The notes under the pieces are model-generated. The model searched no databases. It saw only the letters and a list, made by a program, of their open reading frames with translations, and was not told where the DNA came from. Positions 24,161 to 32,508 of a DNA stretch of 37,396 bases are shown piece after piece. The position numbers and the translations under genes are program-made. Source of the DNA: JALZAA01 sp046724435 (GTDB lineage: Bacteria > Actinomycetota > Acidimicrobiia > IMCC26256 > JACDBD01); the NCBI GenBank assembly GCA_046724435.1, contig JBKOWN010000190.1, positions 1-37,396 of the forward strand, given 5' to 3'. Within the stretch, counting starts at the first letter, position 1. Every line of letters starts with the position of its first letter.

Positions 24161-25491
24161 GCCTCACGGCGACGCAGCGTCGCAACGCCGAGCTCGGCCT
24201 CGGGCTCCTCGCCATCATCATCACGGTCGGCGGCTACATCCTCGTCGCGCTCTCCGAAGGTCCCTCGCTCCCGCCCAACATCTGGTTCTTCCTGGCCGTC
24301 TTGATCGGGCTGTACGTGGTCGCGCACCTCGCCGTGCGAAGGCTCGCCCCGCGTGCCGACGGCACGCTCCTGCCCCTTGCCGCCCTGCTCAACGGCATCG
24401 GCTTCGTCGTGATCACGCGCATCGACCGCGACGCCAACAACCAGCTCGCTCCGAGCCAGGCTGTGTGGACGATGGTGGGCGTCGCGGCGTTCATCGCGAC
24501 GCTCTGGCTCGTCCGACGTGTGCACCTGCTCGAGCGGTACCGCTACACCTTCCTCTTCCTCGGGCTCGTTGCGCTGCTCCTGCCGCTCGCGCCCGGACTC
24601 GGCCGGGAGATCAACGGCGCCCGGCTCTGGGTACGCCTCGGCCCCATCAACTTCCAGCCCGGCGAGCTGGCGAAGGTGTTCCTCGTCATCTTCCTGGCCG
24701 GGTACCTCGTCGACAAACGCGAGGTGCTCGCGGCCGGTGGCCGTCGCATCGCGGGCCTCCAAGTCCCGGCGGCCAGACACCTCGGGCCGCTGCTGCTGGC
24801 GTGGGGGTTCTCGCTGGTCGTCTTGGTCCGCCAGAAGGACCTCGGTTCCTCACTCCTCTTCTTTGCCGTGTTCGCCGTCATGCTCTACATCGCGACCGAG
24901 CGAACGGCGTTCCTGCTCGCCGGGGCGGGCCTGTTCTTGACCGGCGCGGCGATCGGGTACGCGATCTTCGGCCACGTCCAGGAGCGGGTGTCGGTGTGGG
25001 CGGACCCGTGGCGGGTGGCGGGCGGGAACGGCTACCAGATCGTCCAGTCGCTGTTCTCCTTCGGCTCCGGAGGCTTTGCCGGAACCGGGCTCGGCTTGGG
25101 GAGCCCCGACAAGATCCCGAACGCGTCGACGGACTTCATCTTCTCCGCGATCGGCGAGGAGCTCGGGCTGCTCGGCACCGTCGCGATCCTCATCGCCTTC
25201 CTACTGTTCGTGGCGGCCGGCTTCCGCATCGCCGTCCAGGCCCAGCGACCGTTCCCGAAGCTGTTTGCCGCCGGCCTCACGAGCATCATCGGCATTCAGA
25301 CGTTCGTCATCCTCGGTGGGGTCACGCGCCTCATCCCTCTCACCGGCGTGACCCTGCCGTTCATCTCGTACGGCGGCTCGTCGCTCATCGCCAACTTCGT
25401 GATCCTCGCGCTGCTGTTGCGAATCTCCGACGAGTCCACTGAACGAGCCGCGACGCCCACCGCGCGCGCCGGCACGTTCGCTCGCCGATGA
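24157..25491 (+). CDS. rodA: RodA/FtsW SEDS-family peptidoglycan glycosyltransferase
   Basis: A 444-residue, about 12-segment membrane protein that polymerises lipid II together with its class B PBP partner. Motifs include GARLWVRLGPINFQPGELAK, RQKDLGSSL with the conserved Asp, DPWRVAGGNGYQIVQSLFSFGSGG, STDFIFSAIGEELG and GVTLPFISYGGSS. It is coupled at both ends: its GTG overlaps the pstP stop and its stop overlaps the pbpA ATG. The direct coupling to pbpA is consistent with stoichiometric production of the RodA-PbpA pair. Confidence 0.95.
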   Translation: MSLTATQRRNAELGLGLLAIIITVGGYILVALSEGPSLPPNIWFFLAVLIGLYVVAHLAVRRLAPRADGTLLPLAALLNGIGFVVITRIDRDANNQLAPSQAVWTMVGVAAFIATLWLVRRVHLLERYRYTFLFLGLVALLLPLAPGLGREINGARLWVRLGPINFQPGELAKVFLVIFLAGYLVDKREVLAAGGRRIAGLQVPAARHLGPLLLAWGFSLVVLVRQKDLGSSLLFFAVFAVMLYIATERTAFLLAGAGLFLTGAAIGYAIFGHVQERVSVWADPWRVAGGNGYQIVQSLFSFGSGGFAGTGLGLGSPDKIPNASTDFIFSAIGEELGLLGTVAILIAFLLFVAAGFRIAVQAQRPFPKLFAAGLTSIIGIQTFVILGGVTRLIPLTGVTLPFISYGGSSLIANFVILALLLRISDESTERAATPTARAGTFARR

Positions 25492-26942
25492 ACCGGGCCA
25501 TCCGGCGGGTGGGGATCGGCGTCATGGTCCTGGTACTGCTCCTCGTTGGGCAGCTCACCTACCTCCAGGTCTACGACGCGGACCACCTCGCCCACGACCC
25601 GCGCAACATCCGGTTCCAGCTGCGCGACTTCTCGAAGCAGCGGGGCCGGATCGTGACCGCCGACGGCCAGATCGTCGCCCGCTCCGTCGAGACCGGAGAC
25701 GAGCTGAAGTTCCAACGCCTCTACCCGCAGGGCCCACTGTTCTCGCAGATCGCCGGATACCAGTCATTCGTGTTCGGCAACAACGGCATCGAGCGGACGT
25801 ACAACAACGAGCTGGCTGGTCGCGACCCGCTGCTCCAGATCCGCAACGTGGGTGACGTGCTCGCGGGCAAGGAGGCGGTCGGCAACGTCGTCCTGTCGAG
25901 CTCCGCGTCGCTCCAGGCCGCGGCGCGGGACGCGTTGGGTGCTCAGAAGGGCTCGGTCGTCGTGATGAACCCGAAGACCGGCGGGATCCTCGCCATGTAC
26001 TCGAACCCCAGCTACGACCCGCAGCCGTTCGCCAGTCACAACTCCCAGTTCGCCCAGAACTACGAGAAGCTCCTGCGCGCCAACCCCGACAAGCCCGACC
26101 TCCCCCGTGCCTACCGCGAGCGCTTCGCGCCGGGGTCGACGTTCAAGGTCGTCACATCTTCGGTCGCGCTCGGCACGGGCAAGTTGACCCCTGACTCGAA
26201 CTTCCCCACGCTCACCGAGCTCAACCTGCCGCAGACGACCAATACGCTCAGGAACTTCGGCGGCGAGTCGTGCGGCGGGACACTGGCCCGAAGCTTCCAG
26301 GTGTCGTGCAACACGACATTCGGACAGATCGGGCTCGACCTGGGCAACGACTTCGTGCCGGGGATGGAGAAGTTCGGGATCGGCTCGGCGCCGCCGCTCG
26401 ACATCTCGCCCGGCGCGGCCGGGAGCGTCGGTCCCCCGCCGGGCTCGTTCCAGCAGAACCAGCCGCTGTTCGCATTCGCCGGCATCGGGCAGGGGGACGT
26501 CGCGGTGACGCCGCTCGAGATGGCGCTGACCGCGTCGGCTGTCGCCAACAAGGGCCAGATCATGCAGCCGCACGCGGTCGACCGGATCACCGACGCCGAT
26601 GGCAACACGGTGAAGACGATCGATCCGAAGACTTGGCAGACGGCGATGTCGCCGCAGGTCGCATCGACGATGACGACACTGATGATCTCGGTCGTGGAGG
26701 GCGGCACCGGGACGGCGGCCCAGATCCCCGGGGTCTCCGTGGCTGGCAAGACCGGTACCGCCCAGGTGCAAGGCGCCGCCGCGCCGCACGCGTGGTTCGT
26801 CGGGTTCGCGCCGGCCGAGGATCCGCAGGTCGTGGTGGCGGTCCTCGTCGAGCACGGCGGGAGCGCGGGGAGCGAGGCGACCGGCGGACGCGTGGCGGCA
26901 CCGATCGCTGCACAAATGATGCGAATGGTGCTCGGTCGGTGA
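25488..26942 (+). CDS. pbpA: PbpA: class B penicillin-binding protein (transpeptidase)
   Basis: A 484-residue cell-wall transpeptidase anchored by an N-terminal membrane segment (about 8-24). The three active-site motifs are intact: SxxK with Ser217 and Lys220 (PGSTFKVV), SxN with Ser273 and Asn275 (QVSCNTTF), and KTG starting at Lys421 (AGKTGTAQV). A short N-terminal dimerisation domain precedes the transpeptidase domain. Partner of RodA for peptidoglycan crosslinking during growth. No PASTA repeat is present, as in other PbpA proteins. Confidence 0.95.
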   Translation: MNRAIRRVGIGVMVLVLLLVGQLTYLQVYDADHLAHDPRNIRFQLRDFSKQRGRIVTADGQIVARSVETGDELKFQRLYPQGPLFSQIAGYQSFVFGNNGIERTYNNELAGRDPLLQIRNVGDVLAGKEAVGNVVLSSSASLQAAARDALGAQKGSVVVMNPKTGGILAMYSNPSYDPQPFASHNSQFAQNYEKLLRANPDKPDLPRAYRERFAPGSTFKVVTSSVALGTGKLTPDSNFPTLTELNLPQTTNTLRNFGGESCGGTLARSFQVSCNTTFGQIGLDLGNDFVPGMEKFGIGSAPPLDISPGAAGSVGPPPGSFQQNQPLFAFAGIGQGDVAVTPLEMALTASAVANKGQIMQPHAVDRITDADGNTVKTIDPKTWQTAMSPQVASTMTTLMISVVEGGTGTAAQIPGVSVAGKTGTAQVQGAAAPHAWFVGFAPAEDPQVVVAVLVEHGGSAGSEATGGRVAAPIAAQMMRMVLGR

Positions 26943-26970
26943 CCTCCCGGAACACGAAGAGGTGCACAGC

Positions 26971-26976
26971 TAGGGT
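26971..26976 (+). promoter_or_regulatory. -10 box TAGGGT of pknB (leaderless)
   Basis: TAGGGT lies 9 bases before the ATG at 26986, in the 43-base gap after pbpA, with no ribosome site near the start. pknB may thus have its own leaderless transcript within the cluster. Confidence 0.45.
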
Positions 26977-26985
26977 TTGGGCCCG

Positions 26986-28842
26986 ATGACGCAGCTCGCT
27001 GACGTCTTCTCGAATCGATACGAGATCCAGCGCGGCATCGCACGAGGCGGAATGGCAGAGGTGTACCTCGCGCGCGATCAGCTGCTGGACCGTCCCGTCG
27101 CGGTGAAGGTGCTGTTCGCGGAGTACGCCCGCGATCCGAGCTTCGTCGAGCGCTTCCGTCGCGAGGCTCAGAGTGCCGCCGGGCTCAACCACCCGAACAT
27201 CGTCGCCATCTACGACTGGGGCCAGGAGCGGGGCACCTATTTCATCGTCATGGAGTACGTGCGTGGGCGCTCATTGCGCGACGTCGTCCAGGTGAACGGC
27301 GCCTTCTCGGCCCGGCGGACCGCGGAGATCGGCGCCGAGATCGCCGGCGCCCTCGAGTTCGCACACCGCAACGGCGTGGTGCACCGAGACGTCAAGCCCG
27401 GCAACGTGCTGCTCACCGCCGACGGCGACATTAAGGTCACCGACTTCGGCATCGCCCGGGCCGACACGAGCGAGGCGCTCACGCAGACGGGCGCCGTGAT
27501 GGGCACCGCGACGTACTTCTCGCCCGAGCAGGCCCAGGGTCTCCCGGTCGACGGGCGGTCCGACGTGTACTCGCTCGGCGTCGTGCTGTACGAGATGGTC
27601 ACCGGCGCGCCGCCGTTCACCGGCGAGAGCCCGGTCGCGGTCGCCTACAAGCACGTGCGAGAGGACCCCGACCCCCCGTCCGGACGCGCGCCGGACCTCC
27701 CCCCCGACCTCGAGCACATCATCCTCACTGCAATGGCCAAGGACGCCGACTCGCGTTACCAGACCGCCGAAGATTTGCGTACCGACCTCTTGCGATTCGC
27801 GCGCGGACAGCCGCCCCTGGGTGGGCCGGCGACCGGCGGCGCAACGGCCGCGGTCGCGCCCACTCAAGCCGCCCCTCTCACTCCACTCGACGAGCACGAC
27901 GCGGATGAGCACCGCCGGAAGCGCCGGGGAGCGATCGTCGCCGGGATCCTCGGCGTCGGGCTGATCGCCGCCGTGGTCATCGCCCTTCTCGCGAGCGCGG
28001 GCGGCGGTGGCGGTGGCGCACCGACGGCGGAGGTGCCCAACGTCACCAACCAACCCTTCGCGCAGGCCGACCAGGCGCTCAAGTTCGCGGGCTTCAAGGT
28101 GAGCCGCAAGGACGTCGAAGGCAAGGACCCGCCCGACCTGGTCCTCTCCCAGAAGCCGACGGGTGGCGAGAAGCTGGAGAAGAAGGGCACCGTCACGCTG
28201 CAAGTGAGCAAGGCGACGTTCACCATGCCCGCTCTCACTGGGATGCAGCGCACCGACGCTGTGAACCAGCTGATCGGCATCGGGCTCCAGGACCCGAACA
28301 ACGGGATCCAGAACCAAGAGGTCGATAGCAACCAGCCGGCGGGGACGGTGATCGGGTCCGACCCGCCGGCGGGCACGCAGGTGCCGAAGGTCGGCCAGAA
28401 GGTGACGCTGCAGATCGCACGCGAGCCGCAGATCGCGATGCCGAACGTCGTCGGCCAGGAGTCTCAGACCGCGCAGCAGCTCCTCCAGCAGGCCGGGTTC
28501 CAGGTGTCCGTGCAGAGCGAGCAGAGCGACACGGTGCCGACCGGCCGCGTGAACCGCACCGACCCAGGCCCCAATGCACAGGTGAAACGGGGATCGGGAG
28601 TGACCATGTTCGTGTCGACGGGCCCGCAGAACGTCGACGTCCCGAACGTCGTGGGCCAGCCGCAAAATCAGGCGAGCCAGACGCTGCAGCAGGCGGGCTT
28701 CCAGGTCTTCGCCTCGCAGCAGAACACGACCACCCCGTCCGACAACAATCGCGTGCTGGCCCAGAACCCGGCGGCCGGCCAGCAGCAGCCGAAGGGCTCA
28801 GGCGTCACGCTCACGGTAGGCCGATTTCCGCCGGGGCCGTGA
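26986..28842 (+). CDS. pknB: PknB: transmembrane Ser/Thr kinase with four PASTA domains
   Basis: A 618-residue receptor-type kinase controlling cell-wall growth. The kinase domain (about 11-275) has the glycine loop IARGGMAEVYLA, catalytic Lys41, HRDVKPGN with Asp135, DFG with Asp153 and an activation loop with Thr residues before GTATYFSPEQ. A juxtamembrane linker, one membrane segment (about 312-334) and four extracytoplasmic PASTA repeats (from about 343 to the end, e.g. VPNVVGQ starts) follow; PASTA domains bind muropeptides and lipid II. The ATG at 26986 is preferred to a TTG three codons earlier. The sister kinase PknA, usual in this cluster, is absent. The stop overlaps the MutY-like start (gtga). 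Confidence 0.95.
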   Translation: MTQLADVFSNRYEIQRGIARGGMAEVYLARDQLLDRPVAVKVLFAEYARDPSFVERFRREAQSAAGLNHPNIVAIYDWGQERGTYFIVMEYVRGRSLRDVVQVNGAFSARRTAEIGAEIAGALEFAHRNGVVHRDVKPGNVLLTADGDIKVTDFGIARADTSEALTQTGAVMGTATYFSPEQAQGLPVDGRSDVYSLGVVLYEMVTGAPPFTGESPVAVAYKHVREDPDPPSGRAPDLPPDLEHIILTAMAKDADSRYQTAEDLRTDLLRFARGQPPLGGPATGGATAAVAPTQAAPLTPLDEHDADEHRRKRRGAIVAGILGVGLIAAVVIALLASAGGGGGGAPTAEVPNVTNQPFAQADQALKFAGFKVSRKDVEGKDPPDLVLSQKPTGGEKLEKKGTVTLQVSKATFTMPALTGMQRTDAVNQLIGIGLQDPNNGIQNQEVDSNQPAGTVIGSDPPAGTQVPKVGQKVTLQIAREPQIAMPNVVGQESQTAQQLLQQAGFQVSVQSEQSDTVPTGRVNRTDPGPNAQVKRGSGVTMFVSTGPQNVDVPNVVGQPQNQASQTLQQAGFQVFASQQNTTTPSDNNRVLAQNPAAGQQQPKGSGVTLTVGRFPPGP

Positions 28843-29615
28843 CTGAGATCACGGCTTGGTTCGCCCGGCACGGGCGGCACGATCTTCCCTGGCGGCGCAC
28901 GCGCGACCGCTGGCCGGTGCTCGTCTCCGAGGTGATGCTCCACCAGACGCAGGTGCCGCGCGTCGCGGTGGCGTGGCCCCGGTTCTTCGCCCGGTTCCCG
29001 AGCCCCGCCGCGATGGCGGCTGCCGGGCCCGGCGCCGTCATCGAGGCGTGGGGAACCCTCGGCTACCCGCGCCGGGCGCGGCGGCTGTGGGAGGCGGCGT
29101 CCGAGATCGCCGCTCACGGCTGGCCCGAAGACCTCACGTCGCTGCCGGGCGTCGGCAGGTACACGGCCCGGGCGATCGCAGCCCAGTGCGACGACACCGA
29201 CGTGCCCGCGGTCGAGGTCAACGGCCGACGGGTGGCCGAGCGTACAGCGGGGCGTGCGCTCTCCGACGGTGACGCCGAGCGCGTCCTGGTCGCGCTCGGT
29301 GCGCCGCTCCGGGGGCGCGACCGGCTCCTCGCGCTCATGGACGTCGGAGCGATCGTGTGCCGACCGCGCGAACCGCACTGCGACGAGTGCCCGTTGCGGC
29401 GGCAGTGCACGACGCGCGGGACGCGTGCGGACGAGCGCGGCGCGCGCCAGCCGCGCTACGAGGGCTCGTTCCGGCAACGGCGAGGTCGGGTCATGGCTCG
29501 CCTCCGGGCCGGAGAGCCCGTCGACTCGCGATCGCTCGACGCCGACGCGCTGACATCGCTGATCGACGACGGACTCGCCGTGGTCGACGGCGAGGCCATC
29601 GCCCGTCTTCCGTGA
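28839..29615 (+). CDS. mutY: MutY-like A/G-specific adenine glycosylase, short form
   Basis: A 258-residue HhH-GPD DNA glycosylase. Catalytic Glu31 is in SEVMLHQTQV, the helix-hairpin-helix is LPGVGRYTARAIAAQ, and a 4Fe-4S loop with C-x6-C-x2-C-x5-C spacing (CRPREPHCDECPLRRQC) is complete. MutY removes adenine opposite 8-oxoguanine. Two oddities: the C-terminal Nudix-like oxoG-recognition domain is missing or very short, and the conserved catalytic Asp of 'LDGNVxR' aligns with Glu126 in VEVNGRR. It is coupled to pknB by gtga. It could have altered specificity; family membership is firm, gene name less so. Confidence 0.8.
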   Translation: MTEITAWFARHGRHDLPWRRTRDRWPVLVSEVMLHQTQVPRVAVAWPRFFARFPSPAAMAAAGPGAVIEAWGTLGYPRRARRLWEAASEIAAHGWPEDLTSLPGVGRYTARAIAAQCDDTDVPAVEVNGRRVAERTAGRALSDGDAERVLVALGAPLRGRDRLLALMDVGAIVCRPREPHCDECPLRRQCTTRGTRADERGARQPRYEGSFRQRRGRVMARLRAGEPVDSRSLDADALTSLIDDGLAVVDGEAIARLP

Positions 29616-29619
29616 CGCG

Positions 29620-30597
29620 TCAGCCGCTCACGCCCGGGGTCGTCAGGATCAGCCTGGCCACCTCCTGCGGCGCGTCGAGCTGCGGGAAGTGGCCGACGCC
29701 GGCGACGGTCACGGCTTCGCCGTTCGGGAACTGTCCGGCAAGCGCGTTGCCCTGCGCGGGGCTGAGGTAGGGATCGAGCTCACCGAACGCAGTGCGGACC
29801 GGCGCCGGGAAGGACCGCATCTCCGCTTCGCGTTGCGTGTTGGCCAGCACGGCGGCGTTCAGGTCGACGTTCAGTCGCAGGAACGCCTCGAGCGTGCTCG
29901 GGTTCGTCTCGAACTGACGGTAGAAGAGCGGGACGAACTTCTTCCGGACCTCGTCGTTCCGGATGAAGCCCCCGACCTGGAAGTCGTACAACCAGCGGAA
30001 CTCCCGCGGTGACTTGGCGAAGTGATCCGTCAGCCGCTGGAACTCGGGAGTCGAGAAGAGACGGATCGCCTCGGGCGGGTTCGGCGGTGCTCCGGGCAGC
30101 AGGCTGTAGAAGGTATTGAGCGCGACGACCGCCGCGACCCGGTCGGGGTGGTCCATCGCCCAGTTGATTCCCGGGGGGCCCGACGCGTCGTGTGCGACGA
30201 GGACGACGCGATCGAGGTGGAGACCCTTCACGACCGCATCGAGGTCACCCGTCAGGTTGGCGAAGGTGTACTCGTAGCGCTTCGGCTTGTCCGACTGACC
30301 CCAGCCGAGGAAGTCGAACACCACGACGTGGCGACCGTGCAGGTAGGGCACGAGGCGGTCGTACAGGTGGTGGTTGTCGGGAAAGCCGTGCATGAGCACG
30401 ATGGTCGGGCCTGCCCCCGCCTGCTCGCGCACGTGGATGCGGTACGGCCCCCGCTGCACCCAGCGGTCCCGGAACACGGTGCCGGCGCCGGGCTTGCCGT
30501 CTTGAGCGTGCGAAACGTTGGAGGCCACGCCCGCCGATCCGGCATAGACCACCGCAGCAAGGACAGTCGCGATGAGGATTCGCTCGATTGTATTCAT
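29620..30597 (-). CDS. Exported alpha/beta hydrolase (haloalkane dehalogenase/epoxide hydrolase-like)
   Basis: A 325-residue alpha/beta hydrolase with an N-terminal signal peptide or anchor (about 7-31, then SHAQDG). The oxyanion segment is LMHGFPDNHHLYD, the nucleophile is Asp in VAHDASGP as in haloalkane dehalogenases and epoxide hydrolases rather than Ser, and the catalytic His is in GVGHFPQLDAP, with Asp of GELDPYLSP as a likely acid. A secreted hydrolase for small epoxides, halides or esters is plausible. Divergent from the HxlR-type regulator, whose likely operator overlaps this gene's -10 box, so it is probably repressed by that protein. Confidence 0.85.
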   Translation of the reverse strand: MNTIERILIATVLAAVVYAGSAGVASNVSHAQDGKPGAGTVFRDRWVQRGPYRIHVREQAGAGPTIVLMHGFPDNHHLYDRLVPYLHGRHVVVFDFLGWGQSDKPKRYEYTFANLTGDLDAVVKGLHLDRVVLVAHDASGPPGINWAMDHPDRVAAVVALNTFYSLLPGAPPNPPEAIRLFSTPEFQRLTDHFAKSPREFRWLYDFQVGGFIRNDEVRKKFVPLFYRQFETNPSTLEAFLRLNVDLNAAVLANTQREAEMRSFPAPVRTAFGELDPYLSPAQGNALAGQFPNGEAVTVAGVGHFPQLDAPQEVARLILTTPGVSG

Positions 30598-30602
30598 AGT
30601 TT

Positions 30603-30624
30603 GTTACAGTAACTGAGTAGTTAG
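30603..30624. promoter_or_regulatory. Overlapping palindromes at the hydrolase promoter, candidate HxlR operator
   Basis: GTTAC-A-GTAAC (30603-30613) is a perfect palindrome, and TAACT-GAGT-AGTTA (30610-30623) is a second inverted repeat with a 4-base spacer. They cover the hydrolase -10 box TACTGT. Another perfect palindrome, GACTTAAGTC, is at 30648-30657 just before the regulator's own -10 box. Confidence 0.55.
30606..30611 (-). promoter_or_regulatory. -10 box TACTGT of the hydrolase gene (leaderless)
   Basis: On the minus strand TACTGT is 8 bases before the ATG at 30597, with AACAAACT between and no ribosome site. The box is inside the palindrome 30603-30613. Confidence 0.45.
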
Positions 30625-30662
30625 AAAAGGCAAGCCAGCCGTCCTATGACTTAAGTCGCAAG

Positions 30663-30668
30663 TACACT
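30663..30668 (+). promoter_or_regulatory. -10 box TACACT of the HxlR-SCP2 gene (leaderless)
   Basis: TACACT stands 6 bases before the ATG at 30675. An ATG at 30670 is followed at once by TAA and is not usable. Confidence 0.45.
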
Positions 30669-30674
30669 CATGTA

Positions 30675-31331
30675 ATGACCACCACGTACCACCAGCACTG
30701 CCCTTTGGCCCGCACTCTCGAGATCGTCGGCGAGCGCTGGACGATGCTGATCGCCCGAGAGTTGCTCCTCGGCCCGCGGCGCTTCACGGACCTGATGGAA
30801 GGCCTCCCCGGCATCAGCGCCAACGTGTTGACCGGGCGTCTCAAGGACCTCGAGCAGGCAGGTTTGGTCTCGCGGCGGGCGCTCCCGCCGCCGGCGGCGT
30901 CGACGGTGTACGAGCTCACCGAGGACGCCGGGGGCCTCGCCGACGTGCTGGCGGCCATGACGCGATGGGGCACGTCGATGCTCGGGCGCCCTCGTCGCGG
31001 CGACGTCGTTCGCAGCGAGTGGCTCCTGCTAGCGGAGGCCGTCACGAGCCCGGCGCCCGAGGCGATCGAGGGAGCGACGTTCGAGGTCCACTCGGGCGAC
31101 GAGATCGTCCACGTCGAGGCCCGGGACGGCCGACTCCACCCCCGCCATGGACCGGCGCCGCACCCCACCGTGGTCATCACGGCTCGGCCCACGGTGCTCG
31201 CCGAGATCGCATCGGGGGCGCTGACGGTCCAGGCCGCACTCGACCGCGACTCGGTCACGGTCACGGGCGACAAGGCCGCCGCCGGGCGCTTCCTCGACCT
31301 CCTGAGTGGTCTGTCGCCTTCACTTACATGA
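30675..31331 (+). CDS. HxlR-type winged-helix regulator with C-terminal SCP2-like domain
   Basis: A 218-residue regulator. The N-terminal about 105 residues are an HxlR winged helix: HCPLARTLEIVGERWTMLIARELLLG, RRFTDLMEGLPGISANVLTGRLKDLE and the wing. The C-terminal part (ATFEVHSGDEIVHVEARDG, PTVVITARPTVLAEIASG, DRDSVTVTGD) has the alternating strand pattern of SCP2 sterol/lipid-binding domains, seen fused to HxlR proteins in actinobacteria, and could sense a lipid-like ligand. Divergent from the exported hydrolase, with palindromes in the shared promoter region; it likely represses that gene and itself. Confidence 0.85.
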   Translation: MTTTYHQHCPLARTLEIVGERWTMLIARELLLGPRRFTDLMEGLPGISANVLTGRLKDLEQAGLVSRRALPPPAASTVYELTEDAGGLADVLAAMTRWGTSMLGRPRRGDVVRSEWLLLAEAVTSPAPEAIEGATFEVHSGDEIVHVEARDGRLHPRHGPAPHPTVVITARPTVLAEIASGALTVQAALDRDSVTVTGDKAAAGRFLDLLSGLSPSLT

Positions 31332-31332
31332 T

Positions 31333-31338
31333 TACAAT
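31333..31338 (+). promoter_or_regulatory. -10 box TACAAT of the Coq4-like gene (leaderless)
   Basis: TACAAT is 9 bases before the ATG at 31348, right after the HxlR-SCP2 stop (31331). Confidence 0.5.
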
Positions 31339-31347
31339 TCGCCCGCG

Positions 31348-32508
31348 ATGCCGATCCCGCTGCCCGACGCCGACACCGTCGACCTGACCCGGCCCGAGCC
31401 CGACGAAGTCGCGGCCGTGGCGCGCGGGGTCGCGTCCGCCGCGGCGCCGTCGAGCGGGCTGACCGAGTTCCAGCGGATCCTCATCGAATCCGTCTTTCGG
31501 GCGATGACGGGCCACCCGGTCGACCTCAGCTCGTTCACGCCGATGACCGCGGCGGAGTTCGCGACGTTGATGGCGCGGCGGGATCTGGCATTCCGCTCCC
31601 GCATGGTGCAGGCGATGCTCACGCCGGCGCTGGTGCTTCATCCGCTGCCCGAGGAGGTCGCCGACCGCGTCGCCGCGTTCGCCCGTGAGCTGGGGGTCGA
31701 CGACGCGATGGTCGGCATCGCCCGCGAGTTCTCGCACGGCGCGATCGGGCTCGCCGCGTTCGATTTCGAGCGCAACGGCTACACGGCCGAGTGGGCGCCC
31801 GAGGACGCCGCCGCCCTCCACACGTCGGCGGCGCTGAGCTCGGCCTGGGACGTCGCGGTCAAGGACCCCGAGCTCGCGGCCCGCTGGTCGTCGCTGGCGC
31901 ACCTCCCGGCGGGGACGTTGGGCCGGCGGGTGTGGGAGATGTACCAGGCGCGGGGCTTTGTGTTTCCCGGTCTCCCCGGTTCCGCTCCCCCGCTGCTGGC
32001 CCAGCACGACTGGGTGCACGTCCTGGCCGATTACGGCACCACGGTCGAGGCCGAGCTCGAGGTGTTCGCCTTCATCGCCCGCGCCAACGACGACATGCGG
32101 GCGTACTCACTGCTGGCGATGGTGCTGTCGCTCTTCGAGACCGGTTACCTGCGCGTCGGCGCCGGCATGTTCCAGTCCGATACGGGCCATCTTTCCCAGA
32201 GCCGCGGGATGGCGACTCGGCTCGGTGACGCGCTCCGCCGGGGTGCGCTCGGCGAGGACCACGAGACGGGTTCGACCAGCATCGACTATCTGCGCCTCGA
32301 CTGGTTCGCGCTGGCGGATCTCCCGGTCGCGGAGGCGCGGGCCCGCTTCAACGTGACGCCGAAGTCCGACGGCGCTGTGGCGTCTGGCTCGGTCGGCCCC
32401 TGGCAGCCGGGCGGGATCAGTCCCTTCCAGGAGCGATCCGGTCGCGAGCTCGCCCGGCGCGAAGACCGACGGTACGACTCGTACGGCGCCGCGACGAGTG
32501 CCGATTAG
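31348..32508 (+). CDS. Coq4-like protein with HDxxH-x11-E metal motif
   Basis: A 386-residue protein. The segment HDWVHVLADYGTTVEAE gives His220, Asp221, His224 and Glu236, exactly the HDxxH-x11-E zinc-ligand pattern of COQ4, and GTLGRRVWEMYQARGF just before it also resembles COQ4 proteins. In eukaryotes COQ4 acts in ubiquinone assembly; actinobacteria generally use menaquinone, so the role here must differ or is unknown. About 200 N-terminal and 120 C-terminal residues are not recognised. The ATG at 31348 follows a near-consensus -10 box; upstream codons would lie in the regulator gene. Its stop overlaps the converging trpG stop. Confidence 0.65.
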   Translation: MPIPLPDADTVDLTRPEPDEVAAVARGVASAAAPSSGLTEFQRILIESVFRAMTGHPVDLSSFTPMTAAEFATLMARRDLAFRSRMVQAMLTPALVLHPLPEEVADRVAAFARELGVDDAMVGIAREFSHGAIGLAAFDFERNGYTAEWAPEDAAALHTSAALSSAWDVAVKDPELAARWSSLAHLPAGTLGRRVWEMYQARGFVFPGLPGSAPPLLAQHDWVHVLADYGTTVEAELEVFAFIARANDDMRAYSLLAMVLSLFETGYLRVGAGMFQSDTGHLSQSRGMATRLGDALRRGALGEDHETGSTSIDYLRLDWFALADLPVAEARARFNVTPKSDGAVASGSVGPWQPGGISPFQERSGRELARREDRRYDSYGAATSAD

